A stretch of DNA of 64,000 nt from Burkholderia sp. WP9 (GCF_900104795.1 NZ_FNTG01000001.1:4526001-4590000), one strand, 5' to 3'. Positions 7,272 to 16,371 are shown, counted from the stretch's first letter. Numbers and translations are program-made. The notes: generated by a model from the sequence alone, not told the origin.

Positions 7272-8204
7272 CTAGTGCCCGTTCCCTCCGCCGTTGCCAC
7301 CACCGTTCCCGCCGCCGCCCTTGCCCCCGTGACCGCCGCCGAAGCCTCCGCCAAAGCCGCCGCCGAAACCGCCACCGAAGCCGCCGCCAAAACCACCACC
7401 CTTACCACCGCCGAAACCACCGCCAAAGCCACCCCCTTTACCACCACCTGCGCCGGCGCCGCCGCTGGAGCCTCCGCAACCGCAGCCGCCGCTCCCGCCG
7501 CCGCCGCTGCTTCCACCGCCACTGCTTCCACCGCCGCTGCTTCCACCGCCGCTGCTTCCACCGCCACTGCTTCCGCCGCCGCTGCTTCCACCGCCACTGC
7601 TTCCACCGCCGCTGCTTCCACCGCCACTGCTTCCACCGCCGCTGCTTCCACCGCCACTGCTACCGCCGCCGCTGCTTCCACCGCCACTGCTACCGCCGCC
7701 GCTGCTGCTACCGCCACCACTGCTCCCATTGCCACTTCCGCTGCCGTTCCCCTTGCCACTCCCGCTCGCGCCTGAGTTGCCGCTGCCTGAACCCGCCGAC
7801 CCGGCCGCACCACCCGCGCTGCCGTTCGCACCAGCGCCACTGTTGCCCGAGCTCGCCGCACCGTTGCTGGCACTGCCACCGCCACGAGGAGCGCATCCAC
7901 TGATGTTGGCGCTGTTGCAGTCGTGCGGCCGAAATACCAGGGCGGCGTCGTCGGCGGCGGTCGACTCGCCGGCTGCGGCGCCCGTCGTCAGTCCGGCTGG
8001 CGCCGCGCTGTCGTCCTGCGCGAGTTGCGCCACGCTATGCACAGCGCTGGCCGGCAGCGGCGCTTCGGCGAGCACGATCCACTGGGGGATCACATCCGTC
8101 GAGGCCGGATACGCGACCTGAGTCGCCAGAGCAACCACGCCCGCTACGATCGCAGTATCGCGTATAACCCCGCAGTAGTACTGATTGAATCTTGTGGTCT
8201 TCAT
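7272..8204 (-). CDS. Gly/Ser-repeat exported protein of unknown function
   Basis: 310 residues from the ATG at 8204, chosen because GGGAGAG lies upstream; a longer frame to 8246 has no such signal. An N-terminal hydrophobic segment (residues ~15-33) could be a signal peptide or anchor. A ~90-residue Ala-rich non-repetitive region follows, with two cysteines (HDCNSANISGCAPRGG). The remaining ~190 residues are almost pure Gly/Ser: about fourteen GSSGG pentamers, a CGC island, then GGGFGGG repeats and a Gly/Asn/His end. The protein is probably disordered, in the manner of cell-surface or matrix glycine-rich proteins. Function is unknown. No neighbouring gene suggests a role. Confidence 0.65.
   Translation of the reverse strand: MKTTRFNQYYCGVIRDTAIVAGVVALATQVAYPASTDVIPQWIVLAEAPLPASAVHSVAQLAQDDSAAPAGLTTGAAAGESTAADDAALVFRPHDCNSANISGCAPRGGGSASNGAASSGNSGAGANGSAGGAAGSAGSGSGNSGASGSGKGNGSGSGNGSSGGGSSSGGGSSGGGSSGGGSSGGGSSGGGSSGGGSSGGGSSGGGSSGGGSSGGGSSGGGSSGGGSSGGGSSGGGGSGGCGCGGSSGGAGAGGGKGGGFGGGFGGGKGGGFGGGFGGGFGGGFGGGFGGGHGGKGGGGNGGGNGGGNGH
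7499..7712 (-). repeat. 15-bp tandem repeat (about 14 copies) coding GSSGG pentamers
   Basis: The unit read on the plus strand is CCACCGCCGCTGCTT or CCACCGCCACTGCTT, repeated head-to-tail about fourteen times with few substitutions, often alternating between the two variants. The unit is a multiple of three, so copy-number change would lengthen or shorten the protein without a frameshift. Confidence 0.9.
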
Positions 8205-8560
8205 CACGTCTCTCCCGAGGGAGCGATGGCGCCTCGTTGCCGCCATCTGTCACCCTGAGTCTGCGACGGCGGGTCGGTCTGCACGCTGGCCTCGTCGCCC
8301 CCGAGTGCGTCTTGCCGACGCCGGTCAATCACCCATTGCTATTTTTGCCTACGCCGCTCTTCCGCTTTGCCGCCCGTCGCTCGTCGCCCAATACCGCGCC
8401 GCTTCTGCCTATGTCTCCAGTCTCTCTGGTTTCGCTGTCTGGTCAGTACTTAGCGATATCCATGCCATTGACCGCAAAGCCTTGAGGTCACGAGTGCCGG
8501 ATAGGGATGTGCGATGCGCACGAGGGAAAAACAGGCGAAAACGTTTCGGCGATGAAACGT

Positions 8561-8577
8561 GCGGCCGCGAGGCCGCA
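8561..8577 (-). terminator. Possible hairpin terminator of the peptide ABC operon
   Basis: GCGGCC / GGCCGC arms with a GCGAG-like loop lie just past the stop codon of the ATPase gene in the direction of transcription. The T-run after it on the minus strand is weak, so this is only a candidate. The remaining 8205-8560 stretch shows no gene. Confidence 0.35.
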
Positions 8578-8587
8578 TCACGTGGCG

Positions 8588-10771
8588 CTATTCGTTGCGC
8601 CCGGCATTCTCGGACGCGTTTTCCGAGCCGTTGCCCGGGATCTTCCTGGCGGCGTGATCCGCATCATCGCGAGAAACGGCTTGCAGTGCACGCAATTCAT
8701 CGACAGGAATGTGGCAACGGATTCGATGCGCGGACGGCCCTGTGGTGTTGCCCACAGCGGCGTCGAGGAAAGGCGGATCCTGCTGTTCGCAGATCGCGCC
8801 GAGCTTACGCGGGCAGCGTGTGTGGAACACGCAGCCCGACGGCGGCGATGCCGCGCTCGGCAGCTCGCCAAAGAGCCGGATGCGGGTTGTGCCGCCGTGG
8901 CCATCGAGCGTCGGTACCGAAGACAGCAGCGCTTCGGTATAAGGATGATGCGGTCCGCCAAACACCTCTGCCGCCGGTCCGATCTCCAGCAGCCTGCCCA
9001 GATACAGCACGGCGATGCGATCCGACAGATAGCGCACCACATGCAGATCGTGCGAGATGAAAACGTAACTCACGCCGCGTTCGCGTTGCAGATCGGCCAG
9101 CAGGTTCAGAATCGCGGCCTGCACGGAGACGTCGAGTGCGGAAGTCGGTTCGTCGCAAACCACCACGCGCGGCTCGCCTGCAAACGCGCGAGCTATCGCC
9201 ACGCGCTGCTTGAGTCCGCCGGACAGTTGCCGCGTGCGCGAGCCGAGATAGCGCTGCGGCAATCGCACGGCCGCCGCCAGCGAGGCGAGCCGTTCATCGA
9301 TTGCCGGCCCGCGCAGCGTAGTGAGGCGCGACAGCGCGCGGCCGATCAGCCGTTTCACCGAATGCGCGCGATTGAGCGCCGAGTCCGGGTTCTGGAAAAC
9401 GATCTGCAGCGACTTGACCTGAGCGTCGTTGCGCCGTGTAACGCGCGCGGCGAGCGGTGCACCGTCGAGTTCGAGCACGCTGCCCGGATCCGGTGTGAGC
9501 AGGCCGAGCATCAGCTTGGCAAGCGTTGTCTTGCCGCTACCTGATTCGCCGACGAGGCCGAGCGTTTCGCCGCTGGCGAGATCGATCGAAACATTGTCGA
9601 CGGCGCGCAGCGGAGTGCCGGACACATGGAACGTCTTCGAGAGGTTTTGCGCGCGCAGCACGATAGCCGGACGCTTGCCGTCGATCGGCGCACCGTCGTG
9701 CTCGGGCAGCGTTTGCGCGCTCGCACGCGGCAATTCGATCGCGCGTTCGTGGTAATGGCAGCGCGACATCTGATCGCCGTGCGCGGCGCCAACGCGATGC
9801 GGCGGCGGCGCCTCGCGGCGGCAGCGGTCGTCGGCGAGGCGGCAGCGGTCCGCGTAAATGCAGCCCTGCGTCACCGAACCCGGCAACGGCAGGCTGCCGG
9901 CAATCGTGTCGAGCCGCTCGCTATCTTTGCTGCGTCCGGCCGTGGGCAGACAACGCAACAGTCCGACCGTATAGGGATGGCGCGGCCGCGTGAAGACATC
10001 TTGCGTCGCGCCTTCTTCGACCAGCTTGCCCGCGTAAAGCACGCCGACGCGTTCGCACATGCGCCCGATCACCGCGAGGTTGTGGCTGATGAAGAGCACG
10101 GCCGTGCCGAGTTCCGCGCGCAACTGCGCAACGAGGTCGAGCACTTCGGCTTCGACAGTAGCGTCGAGCCCGGTAGTCGGTTCATCGAGAATCAGCAGCG
10201 CGGGGTTCGAGGCGAGCGCCATGGCGATCACCACGCGCTGTTGCATGCCCCCCGACAATTGATGAGGATAGCTGTCCATCACGCGCTCGGGCGCGGCGAT
10301 GCGCACCCGCCGCAGCATGTCAAGCGTGCGCCGCAAAGCTTCGTCGCGCGCGACGCCGGCGGCTTCGAATGCCTCGGAGACTTGCCGCGCGACTGTCAGC
10401 GACGGATTCAGCGCGCGCCCCGGGTCCTGATAGACCATCGAAATCGCTTTGGCGCGCATGTTGCGTAGCGCGTCGGCGTCGAGCTTCTGCACGTCCTCGC
10501 CGGCAATGATGATCTTGCCGGCCTTCACTTTGCCGTTGCGCGGCAGATAGCGCAGCGTCGCCATCGCGACGGTCGACTTGCCGCAACCCGACTCGCCGAC
10601 GAGACCATACGCTTCGCCGCGCCGCACGCGAAACGAAATGTCCTGCAGCACCTCGCGATCGCGTCCGCGCATGCGGTACGTGACCGTCAGTCCGATGACG
10701 GTCAGCGCATCCGTGCGATCGCTCTTCGAAACGTCGAAGGCGGGGAACGAGGAGGGCGGCGGGCCGTTCAT
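8588..10771 (-). CDS. Peptide-type ABC transporter, fused double ATP-binding protein (OppD-OppF-like)
   Basis: 727 residues holding two complete ABC ATPases in one chain. Unit 1 (residues ~15-285) has Walker A GESGCGKST, signature LSGGMQQRV and Walker B LLILDEPTTGLD. Unit 2 (~365-640) has GESGSGKTT, LSGGLKQRV and VVCDEPTSALD. Each is followed by the oligopeptide-transporter C-terminal extension with cysteines (QGCIYADRCRLADDRC; SGCVFHTRCPRKLGAIC) that in OppD/DppD types can bind an iron-sulfur cluster. It powers uptake through the two permeases upstream; its ATG overlaps the permease stop as ATGA. The frame is open further upstream, but that part lies inside the permease gene. Confidence 0.93.
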   Translation of the reverse strand: MNGPPPSSFPAFDVSKSDRTDALTVIGLTVTYRMRGRDREVLQDISFRVRRGEAYGLVGESGCGKSTVAMATLRYLPRNGKVKAGKIIIAGEDVQKLDADALRNMRAKAISMVYQDPGRALNPSLTVARQVSEAFEAAGVARDEALRRTLDMLRRVRIAAPERVMDSYPHQLSGGMQQRVVIAMALASNPALLILDEPTTGLDATVEAEVLDLVAQLRAELGTAVLFISHNLAVIGRMCERVGVLYAGKLVEEGATQDVFTRPRHPYTVGLLRCLPTAGRSKDSERLDTIAGSLPLPGSVTQGCIYADRCRLADDRCRREAPPPHRVGAAHGDQMSRCHYHERAIELPRASAQTLPEHDGAPIDGKRPAIVLRAQNLSKTFHVSGTPLRAVDNVSIDLASGETLGLVGESGSGKTTLAKLMLGLLTPDPGSVLELDGAPLAARVTRRNDAQVKSLQIVFQNPDSALNRAHSVKRLIGRALSRLTTLRGPAIDERLASLAAAVRLPQRYLGSRTRQLSGGLKQRVAIARAFAGEPRVVVCDEPTSALDVSVQAAILNLLADLQRERGVSYVFISHDLHVVRYLSDRIAVLYLGRLLEIGPAAEVFGGPHHPYTEALLSSVPTLDGHGGTTRIRLFGELPSAASPPSGCVFHTRCPRKLGAICEQQDPPFLDAAVGNTTGPSAHRIRCHIPVDELRALQAVSRDDADHAARKIPGNGSENASENAGRNE

Positions 10772-11661
10772 TCGAGCACGCCTTGCACGCTGTCGGCGAT
10801 CAGATTCATGCCGACCACCAGGCTCGCAATCGCGCCGGCCGCGAACACCACGGTCCACCACGCGCCGCCCGCCATTAGCGTGTACGACTCGGACAGCGCG
10901 AGACCCCAGTCGGCCGACGGCGGCTGAATGCCGAAGCCGAGAAACGACAGCGTGGCGACCGCGAAGATCGCGTAACCGAGCCGCACCGTCGCTTCGACGA
11001 TGATGGGTGGCAGCACGTTCGGCAGAATCTCGGCGAACATGATGTAGGGGGCGCGCTCGCCGCGCAGTTGCGCCGCCGCGACGTAGTCGAGATGCCGTTC
11101 GGCGAACACGGCGGCGCGCACGGTGCGCGCGGTGATCGGCGTGAAGGTGACGCCGATCACGAGGATGACCGTGAAGTTCGACGCGCCGACCGCGGCCAGC
11201 GCGAGCAGCGCGACGATCACGAGCGGCAGCGCGAGCACGGCGTCGATCGCGCGTCCGACCACGTTGTCGACCCAGCCTTCAAAGTAGCCGACGATCAATC
11301 CCAGCGCCGTGCCCGCCACCGTGCCGAGCAGCGTGGCGAGCGGCGCAATGGTGAGGATGTCGCGCGCACCGACGATCACGCGCGAGAACACGTCGCGGCC
11401 GAGTTGATCGGTGCCGAACCAGTGCGTGCTGTCAGGCGGCGTCAGCGAGTTGAGCGGATCGGACGCGTAAGGGTCGATGCGCACGATCCATTGCCCGGCG
11501 ATGGCGCAAACGATCCACCACGCGACGATCACCACGCCCACCACGAACGTGGGCGAGCGCAGCAGCACACGCAACTGGTCGAAGCGCGGCTCGGTAGCCG
11601 GGCCTGGAGTTGGACTCGGCCCCGGAGTCGGCGGCGCGGCCGGCGGAACGATGGCGCTCAT
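10768..11661 (-). CDS. Peptide-type ABC transporter permease, DppC/OppC-like
   Basis: 297 residues. A Pro-rich cytoplasmic start (residues 1-25) leads into the first membrane span (VVGVVIVAWWIVCAIAGQWI), the periplasmic loop with FGTDQLGRDVFSRVIVGAR typical of OppC/DppC, and five more spans. The EAA loop that meets the ATPase is around ...YVAAAQLRGERAPYIMFAEI..., followed by LPNVLPPIIVEA. It overlaps both neighbours by four bases (ATGA), so the three transport genes are translationally coupled. The binding protein upstream decides what is imported, probably a peptide, glutathione-like compound or similar. Confidence 0.93.
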   Translation of the reverse strand: MSAIVPPAAPPTPGPSPTPGPATEPRFDQLRVLLRSPTFVVGVVIVAWWIVCAIAGQWIVRIDPYASDPLNSLTPPDSTHWFGTDQLGRDVFSRVIVGARDILTIAPLATLLGTVAGTALGLIVGYFEGWVDNVVGRAIDAVLALPLVIVALLALAAVGASNFTVILVIGVTFTPITARTVRAAVFAERHLDYVAAAQLRGERAPYIMFAEILPNVLPPIIVEATVRLGYAIFAVATLSFLGFGIQPPSADWGLALSESYTLMAGGAWWTVVFAAGAIASLVVGMNLIADSVQGVLE

Positions 11662-12668
11662 TCGGCGCTCCTCACCCGCAGCCGCGGATTGAGCAGGACA
11701 TGCAGCGCATCCGCGACGAGATTGGCAGCGGTATAGACCACGCCGATTGTCAGTACGCCTGCTTCGAGCATCGGAAAGTCCTTGGCCTTGGCGGCGTTGT
11801 AGATCAGCGAGCCGATGCCCTGATAGTGGAACAGCGTCTCGACCACCACGAGGCCGCCGATCATATAACCGAGTTGCGTGGCGGCGACCGTGATGGTGGG
11901 CAGCAACGCGTTGCGCAACACATGCCGCCAGATCACGATATGACGCGGCAGGCCTTTGAGAATCGCCGTGCGTGTGTAGTCGGCATCGAGTGCCTCGACG
12001 GTGCCGGCGCGCGCCATTCTCGCTATGTAGCCGAAGAACACCAGTACGAGCGGCAACACCGGCAGCACCAGATGACGCAACTGTTCGAGTGCGCTCGCTT
12101 CGGGCGGATACGACGCTTCGATCGGCAACCAGCGCAGCCACACCCCGAACACCAGGATCAATACGATCGACGACACGAATTCCGGCACCACCGTCGCCGA
12201 CAGTCCCGCGATGCTGATCGTGCGATCGAGCCAGCGTCCCGCGTGCATAGCCGACCACACGCCGCCCGCAATGCCGAGCGGCACGACCACGATGAACGCG
12301 AGCAAACCGAGCTTGGCGGAATGCGCGAGCGCGTCGGCGATAAACGGTCCGACCGGCTCGCGATACGCATACGAGAGGCCCATATCGCCGCGCACGAAAT
12401 GCGAAATCCACTCGATGTATTGCGTCGTTAGCGGACGGTCCGCGCCGAGTTGATGATTGAGCGCGGCGACCGCGCGCGCATCGGCGAGCGGGCCGAGCAC
12501 CGCGCGGCCGATGTCGCCGGGCAGCAGTTGTCCACCCGCGAAGACGATCACCGACAGCAGCCATAGCGTGATCAACGACAAGCCGACACGCGTCGCCAGA
12601 AACCGCACGACGCGGCCCGCGTTGCCGCTCGACGCAGGCGGTGCGGAAGGGGTCACCGTGGTCGACAT
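11658..12668 (-). CDS. Peptide-type ABC transporter permease, DppB/OppB-like
   Basis: 336 residues. After ~22 polar residues comes the family opening (FLATRVGLSLITLWLLSVIVF) and the periplasmic loop with LGADRPLTTQYIEWI and RGDMGLSYAYREPV, then five further spans. The EAA-type coupling loop is DADYTRTAILKGLPRHIVIWRH-like (residues ~235-255) followed by RNALLPTITV. It has a GGAGAG ribosome-binding site, lies 37 bp after the binding-protein gene and ends in an ATGA overlap with the second permease. It forms the transmembrane channel with that partner. Confidence 0.93.
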   Translation of the reverse strand: MSTTVTPSAPPASSGNAGRVVRFLATRVGLSLITLWLLSVIVFAGGQLLPGDIGRAVLGPLADARAVAALNHQLGADRPLTTQYIEWISHFVRGDMGLSYAYREPVGPFIADALAHSAKLGLLAFIVVVPLGIAGGVWSAMHAGRWLDRTISIAGLSATVVPEFVSSIVLILVFGVWLRWLPIEASYPPEASALEQLRHLVLPVLPLVLVFFGYIARMARAGTVEALDADYTRTAILKGLPRHIVIWRHVLRNALLPTITVAATQLGYMIGGLVVVETLFHYQGIGSLIYNAAKAKDFPMLEAGVLTIGVVYTAANLVADALHVLLNPRLRVRSAE

Positions 12669-12705
12669 CGTGCTCTCCTGCCGAATGCGCGCGGGCGCTT
12701 CACCA

Positions 12706-14370
12706 TTACGCGCTCAACACCGCGCGGTCGAAATAGAGTTGCGCGAGCGCGGTGAAGCGCACGCCGTTCACGCCCTTGCGCATGGCGATCAGTTGATCGT
12801 AGAAGAATGGAATGATGATGGGCGTTTCATCGAGCAGCAGTGTCTGGATCTGCCCGGAGATTTTCTTCTGCGAGCCGAGATCGACGGCGGCGACGAATTG
12901 CGCGACCAGTTGATCGTATTGCGGATTCTTGAAGTGCGCCGCGTTCCACGTGCCGGTGCTGGTGAGCGGCGCATTCAGGAAAACGTTCGGCACGCCGCGA
13001 TGACCGTAGTCGGTAATGCCGAGCGGCGAGTCGAGCCAATCCGATTTACCCGGCGTGCCCGCGCCGTAATACAGCGACTGGCTTTCGACCTTCAGATTGA
13101 TACGTACACCAATGGCTTTCGCCGCGTTCTGCACGACCACCGCGAGATCGGGAATCTCCATGTATTTTTCGGTGGTCAGCGTCACGTCGAAGCCGTTCGG
13201 CACACCCGCTTGCGCAAGCAATTGCTTCGCCTTCGCGACGTCGATCTTGCGTTGCGCAACACCTGCATCCGACGAAGGAAACACCGGCGCGAACGGACTG
13301 TCGTTGCCAAGTTGCGCGCGACCTTTGAAGAGGCCTCGCACCAGCACGTCGCGATCGAGCGACAACGCCAGCGCCTGGCGCACACGCTTGTCCTTGAACA
13401 GCGGATTGTCGTTGCGCATGTGAATCTGCCGGTGCGCGCTCGACTTCACGCCCACGGCCTTGTAATCCGGATTGTTCAGAATGCCGGCGCCACCCTGCAC
13501 GGTGAAGGTGCCCATCACGTCGGCCTGATGGCCTTGCAGTGCGAGCAGTTGAGCCTGTTCGTCGGCGTAGAAGGAGAACTGTACGCGTTGCGGTAACGCT
13601 TTGTCGCCCCAGTAATCGGGATTGCGCACGAACGACGCGCCGACCTTCGCCTGATACTTTTCAAGCTTGAACGGACCCGTGCCGATGAAGCTCTTTTCAT
13701 ACCCACCCGCGTAGTTCGCAGGCAGAATCACGGCGTTGTAATTGTCCGAAGAAACGTAATACGGGAAGTTGCCGTTCGGCGCATCCAGATGAAACGCGAC
13801 CGTGTGGTCGTCGACCACTTTGGCGCCGCCTTTGGACAGCACGCCCTTGAGTACGGAAAGCGCCGCCGAGCCGCTCGCCGGATCGGCGAGACGGTCGAAC
13901 GTGGCGACCACGTCTTTGGCGGTGAACGTTTGGCCGTCGTGGAACTTGACGTTCGGACGCAGCTTGAAGGTCCACACGTCGCCCTTGTCGTTCGGCTTCC
14001 ACGACAGCGCGAGTGCCGGTTTCAGCACGAGCTTTTCGCCGTCGTCGTCGATCAGGAATTCGCCGGTCTGGTTCAGCAGCGCAAGACTGGCGGCGTCCGT
14101 CACGGTGAGCGGATCGACCGCGCCGGCAGGCGTCAGGTGCGCGACACGAATGGTCTGATTCGACGCGGCCGCGGTGCCTTGCGCACGCGCTTGCGGCGCA
14201 TTCAGCACGCCGCCGCCGGCCAGCGACAAACCGATCACGCTGGCATAGCGCAGCAGATCGCGCCGCGTAACGCGGCCGGCGAGGAATTCGTCGATGGCGT
14301 GGTTGCCGTAGGCGTCGGCGGTGAGGCGGGCTGCGTCGAGTGCGGGAAGTCGGTTCGCGGGAGTCTTCAT
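12706..14370 (-). CDS. Peptide-type ABC transporter substrate-binding protein (family 5), Tat signal
   Basis: 554 residues from the ATG at 14370. Residues ~33-65 form a twin-arginine signal (VTRRDLLRYASVIGLSLAGG, then a cleavage region PQARAQG). About 30 residues precede the twin arginine, a long n-region. The mature part is a family-5 solute-binding protein with the class signatures (VWTFKLRPNVKFHDGQTFTA, FIGTGPFKLEKY, KDKRVRQALALSLDRDVLV). It delivers substrate in the periplasm to the two permeases encoded next. It is first in the operon and 37 bp from the first permease. Ligand identity cannot be inferred; the family carries peptides, opines, nickel chelates and sugars. Confidence 0.92.
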   Translation of the reverse strand: MKTPANRLPALDAARLTADAYGNHAIDEFLAGRVTRRDLLRYASVIGLSLAGGGVLNAPQARAQGTAAASNQTIRVAHLTPAGAVDPLTVTDAASLALLNQTGEFLIDDDGEKLVLKPALALSWKPNDKGDVWTFKLRPNVKFHDGQTFTAKDVVATFDRLADPASGSAALSVLKGVLSKGGAKVVDDHTVAFHLDAPNGNFPYYVSSDNYNAVILPANYAGGYEKSFIGTGPFKLEKYQAKVGASFVRNPDYWGDKALPQRVQFSFYADEQAQLLALQGHQADVMGTFTVQGGAGILNNPDYKAVGVKSSAHRQIHMRNDNPLFKDKRVRQALALSLDRDVLVRGLFKGRAQLGNDSPFAPVFPSSDAGVAQRKIDVAKAKQLLAQAGVPNGFDVTLTTEKYMEIPDLAVVVQNAAKAIGVRINLKVESQSLYYGAGTPGKSDWLDSPLGITDYGHRGVPNVFLNAPLTSTGTWNAAHFKNPQYDQLVAQFVAAVDLGSQKKISGQIQTLLLDETPIIIPFFYDQLIAMRKGVNGVRFTALAQLYFDRAVLSA

Positions 14371-14704
14371 CGATGGAGTGTCCAGTCCGTTCTGTTGCCG
14401 GTTCTGAAGGGCCGCGCCGATGCGCGACATGGTGAAGCTATTGCAATGACGAAAGCGGCAATGCGAAGCGGTCTCAGTGTAAGCGATTGCTCATGGATTC
14501 GGCGCGCTTGCGGCGCCGCGAGGTTCACGATTCGCGGATAAAAGGGCCGCTGTGTATCGTCATCACAACGCTCGACGCTCCTGTGGCGCGAGGCATGCCC
14601 GGTTCCCATGCGGCGAGCGGATGATGTACTCGCCGCCGCAGCAACGCGATGGCCGATGCCACGATGGAAACGTTACCGATCGCGGTACGTAAAAGCTGTT
14701 GGAT
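14371..14704. other. Noncoding region upstream of the ABC operon
   Basis: About 330 bp between two minus-strand transcription units. It holds a dyad GCGGCGAG (14610-14617) / CTCGCCGC (14629-14636) that could end the Ni/Co transporter transcript, although no T-run follows. It must also contain the ABC operon promoter, which I could not place. No convincing gene. Confidence 0.4.
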
Positions 14705-15724
14705 TTACCGCGCGAGCGCGCCCGGACGCCGCCAGCGATGGAACAGCACCGAGCCGATCCAGCACGCCATGAACACGGCGACGATGCCGTAACCCAGCAT
14801 GCCGAAGCGTTCGTTCACGCTGGCGATCGCATCCCACAAGCCGCCGTTCAGACCGAGCTTGTCCGACAGCAGACCCAACGCTTCGACGCCGCCGATCACT
14901 ATCGCCACCACCGCCGACACGAACGTGATGCTCGCGTTGTAGTAGAGCTTGCGTTTCGGGTCGTCCATGGCCCAGCCGTAGGCGTGGACCATCAGCACGT
15001 TATCGGTCGAATCCACCAGCGTCATGCCTGCGGTGAAGAGGGCGGGAAACACCAGAATCGAATAAAGCGGCAGACCTTTACCCGCTTCCGATGCGGCGAT
15101 CGCCAGCAAGCCGATTTCGGTTGCGGTATCAAAGCCGAGGCCGAACAGCACGCCAACAGGGTACATGTGCCAGCTTTTCGTCACGAGCCTGAAGAGCGGG
15201 CGCAACGCGCGCGACAGCAGACCCGCCGGCGCAATCGAATCCGCCGTTTGAGCAGGCAATTCGCCGCTCTGTTGGACGAGCCGATAGCGGCGCCAGACAT
15301 CACGCAAAATCACGAGATTGACGGCGGCCAGCACCAGCAGGAAGCTCGCGGAGACGAGCGTGCCGATCGTGCCGCCTACTGCCTTGAATGACTCGAAACG
15401 GCCGTGCAGCGAATGCGCGGTCCACGCTATGCCGATCGTCGCCACGATCACGATCGTCGAATGCCCCAGCGAAAACGACAGCCCGACGCCGAGCGGCCGC
15501 TTGCCGGCCTGCATGAGCTTGCGCGTAACGGCGTCGATTGCCGCGATGTGATCGGCGTCGACCGCATGGCGCAGGCCGAAGCCATAAGCAAGCAGCGCCG
15601 TGCCGAGCAATAGCGGGTAATGGCGAAACGCGATCAGCGCCCACGCCCATGCGCCGAGATTGGCGGCGATCAGCACGGCGTATAGGGTGAAAAGGCGAGA
15701 GCGCAGCGAAGCGGTCGGCGTCAT
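14705..15724 (-). CDS. NiCoT-family nickel/cobalt transporter (HoxN/NixA type)
   Basis: 339 residues, about eight membrane spans. The family signature in helix II is complete: RHAVDADHIAAIDAVTRK (H, D and H residues that bind the metal), with LGHSTIVI in the next helix and GLGFDTATEIGLL and FPALFTAGMTLVDSTD further on. These proteins import Ni2+ and/or Co2+ across the inner membrane, feeding hydrogenase, urease or cobalamin. No such enzyme is encoded in the window. The gene follows a cupin gene by 18 bp on the same strand, so the two are an operon. Ni versus Co preference cannot be judged from the sequence. Confidence 0.95.
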   Translation of the reverse strand: MTPTASLRSRLFTLYAVLIAANLGAWAWALIAFRHYPLLLGTALLAYGFGLRHAVDADHIAAIDAVTRKLMQAGKRPLGVGLSFSLGHSTIVIVATIGIAWTAHSLHGRFESFKAVGGTIGTLVSASFLLVLAAVNLVILRDVWRRYRLVQQSGELPAQTADSIAPAGLLSRALRPLFRLVTKSWHMYPVGVLFGLGFDTATEIGLLAIAASEAGKGLPLYSILVFPALFTAGMTLVDSTDNVLMVHAYGWAMDDPKRKLYYNASITFVSAVVAIVIGGVEALGLLSDKLGLNGGLWDAIASVNERFGMLGYGIVAVFMACWIGSVLFHRWRRPGALAR

Positions 15725-15742
15725 GAGTCGCGTGGGCAGGAG

Positions 15743-16255
15743 TTAATGATCGTGCGGATGCTTGTGAATCGGATCGACCCAGAACACGGTCTCGGGCTGT
15801 TCCACCGCGTCGATGTTCAGGTTGACCACCACCGCTTCGTTATCGCTGCGCACCAGCACGCATTCGAGCGGGTCGTCGGTACTCGCGTTGATCTCCTGAT
15901 GCGGCACATACGGCGGCACGAAGATGAAGTCGCCGGGGCCGGCTTCGGCAGTGAACTCCAGATGCTCGCCCCAACGCATGCGCGCCTGGCCGCGCACCAC
16001 GTAGATCACGCTTTCGAGCGCGCCATGATGATGCGCGCCGGTCTTCGCATTCGGATGGATCGTCACGGTGCCGGCCCAGATCTTCTGCGCGCCGACGCGC
16101 GCGGCATTGATGGCCGCCGCGCGATTCATGCCCGGCGTTTGCGCCGTGTTGGTATCGAGCTGATCGCCCCTGATGACCTTCACGCCGTGCTCGCGCCAAT
16201 CGGGTGTGGCCGGCGGCACGTCTTTGTAATGCGGATGTTCGTGATCCTGACTCAT
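15743..16255 (-). CDS. Cupin-domain protein with His-rich ends
   Basis: 170 residues; the ATG at 16255 has a GAGGAG box, and the longer frame upstream lacks one. Residues ~60-140 are a single cupin beta-barrel: motif 1 with metal-ligand histidines (HPNAKTGAHHHGALESVIYV) and motif 2 (GDFIFVPPYVPHQE). Both termini are unusually rich in His/Asp (MSQDHEHPHYKD at the start, DPIHKHPHDH at the end). Together with its place 18 bp ahead of the Ni/Co transporter, this suggests metal handling or metal-dependent activity, but no substrate is known. It is likely cytoplasmic, with no signal peptide. Confidence 0.85.
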   Translation of the reverse strand: MSQDHEHPHYKDVPPATPDWREHGVKVIRGDQLDTNTAQTPGMNRAAAINAARVGAQKIWAGTVTIHPNAKTGAHHHGALESVIYVVRGQARMRWGEHLEFTAEAGPGDFIFVPPYVPHQEINASTDDPLECVLVRSDNEAVVVNLNIDAVEQPETVFWVDPIHKHPHDH

Positions 16256-16371
16256 GATGTGTCTCCTCGTGAGCGTATGTCCCGGCGTTCGGCACGGCGC
16301 CATCCGGCATTTTTGCACGTTCAAAAACGTGTGTGTGAAGAAGCCCTGCGTGCGGTGCAGTGGACGAAAAA

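Noticed and set aside
7499..7712. CRISPR-like regular repeat array
   Set aside because: The units are contiguous 15-mers with no spacers, coding GSSGG in frame; no cas genes are near.
7118..7903. Plus-strand frame rich in Arg, His and Cys opposite the Gly-rich gene
   Set aside because: It is the translation of the complement of the Gly/Ser repeat; the minus-strand frame has the start signal and a signal-peptide-like N-terminus.
6427..8204. Type VI secretion or toxin-immunity island around the Rap1a/Tai-like gene
   Set aside because: No Tss, Vgr, Hcp or amidase gene is encoded in the surrounding 16 kb; the neighbour is a repeat protein.
14705..16255. Hydrogenase or cobalamin locus around the Ni/Co transporter
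   Set aside because: No hup/hyp/cob/ure gene is near and I see no convincing cobalamin riboswitch upstream.
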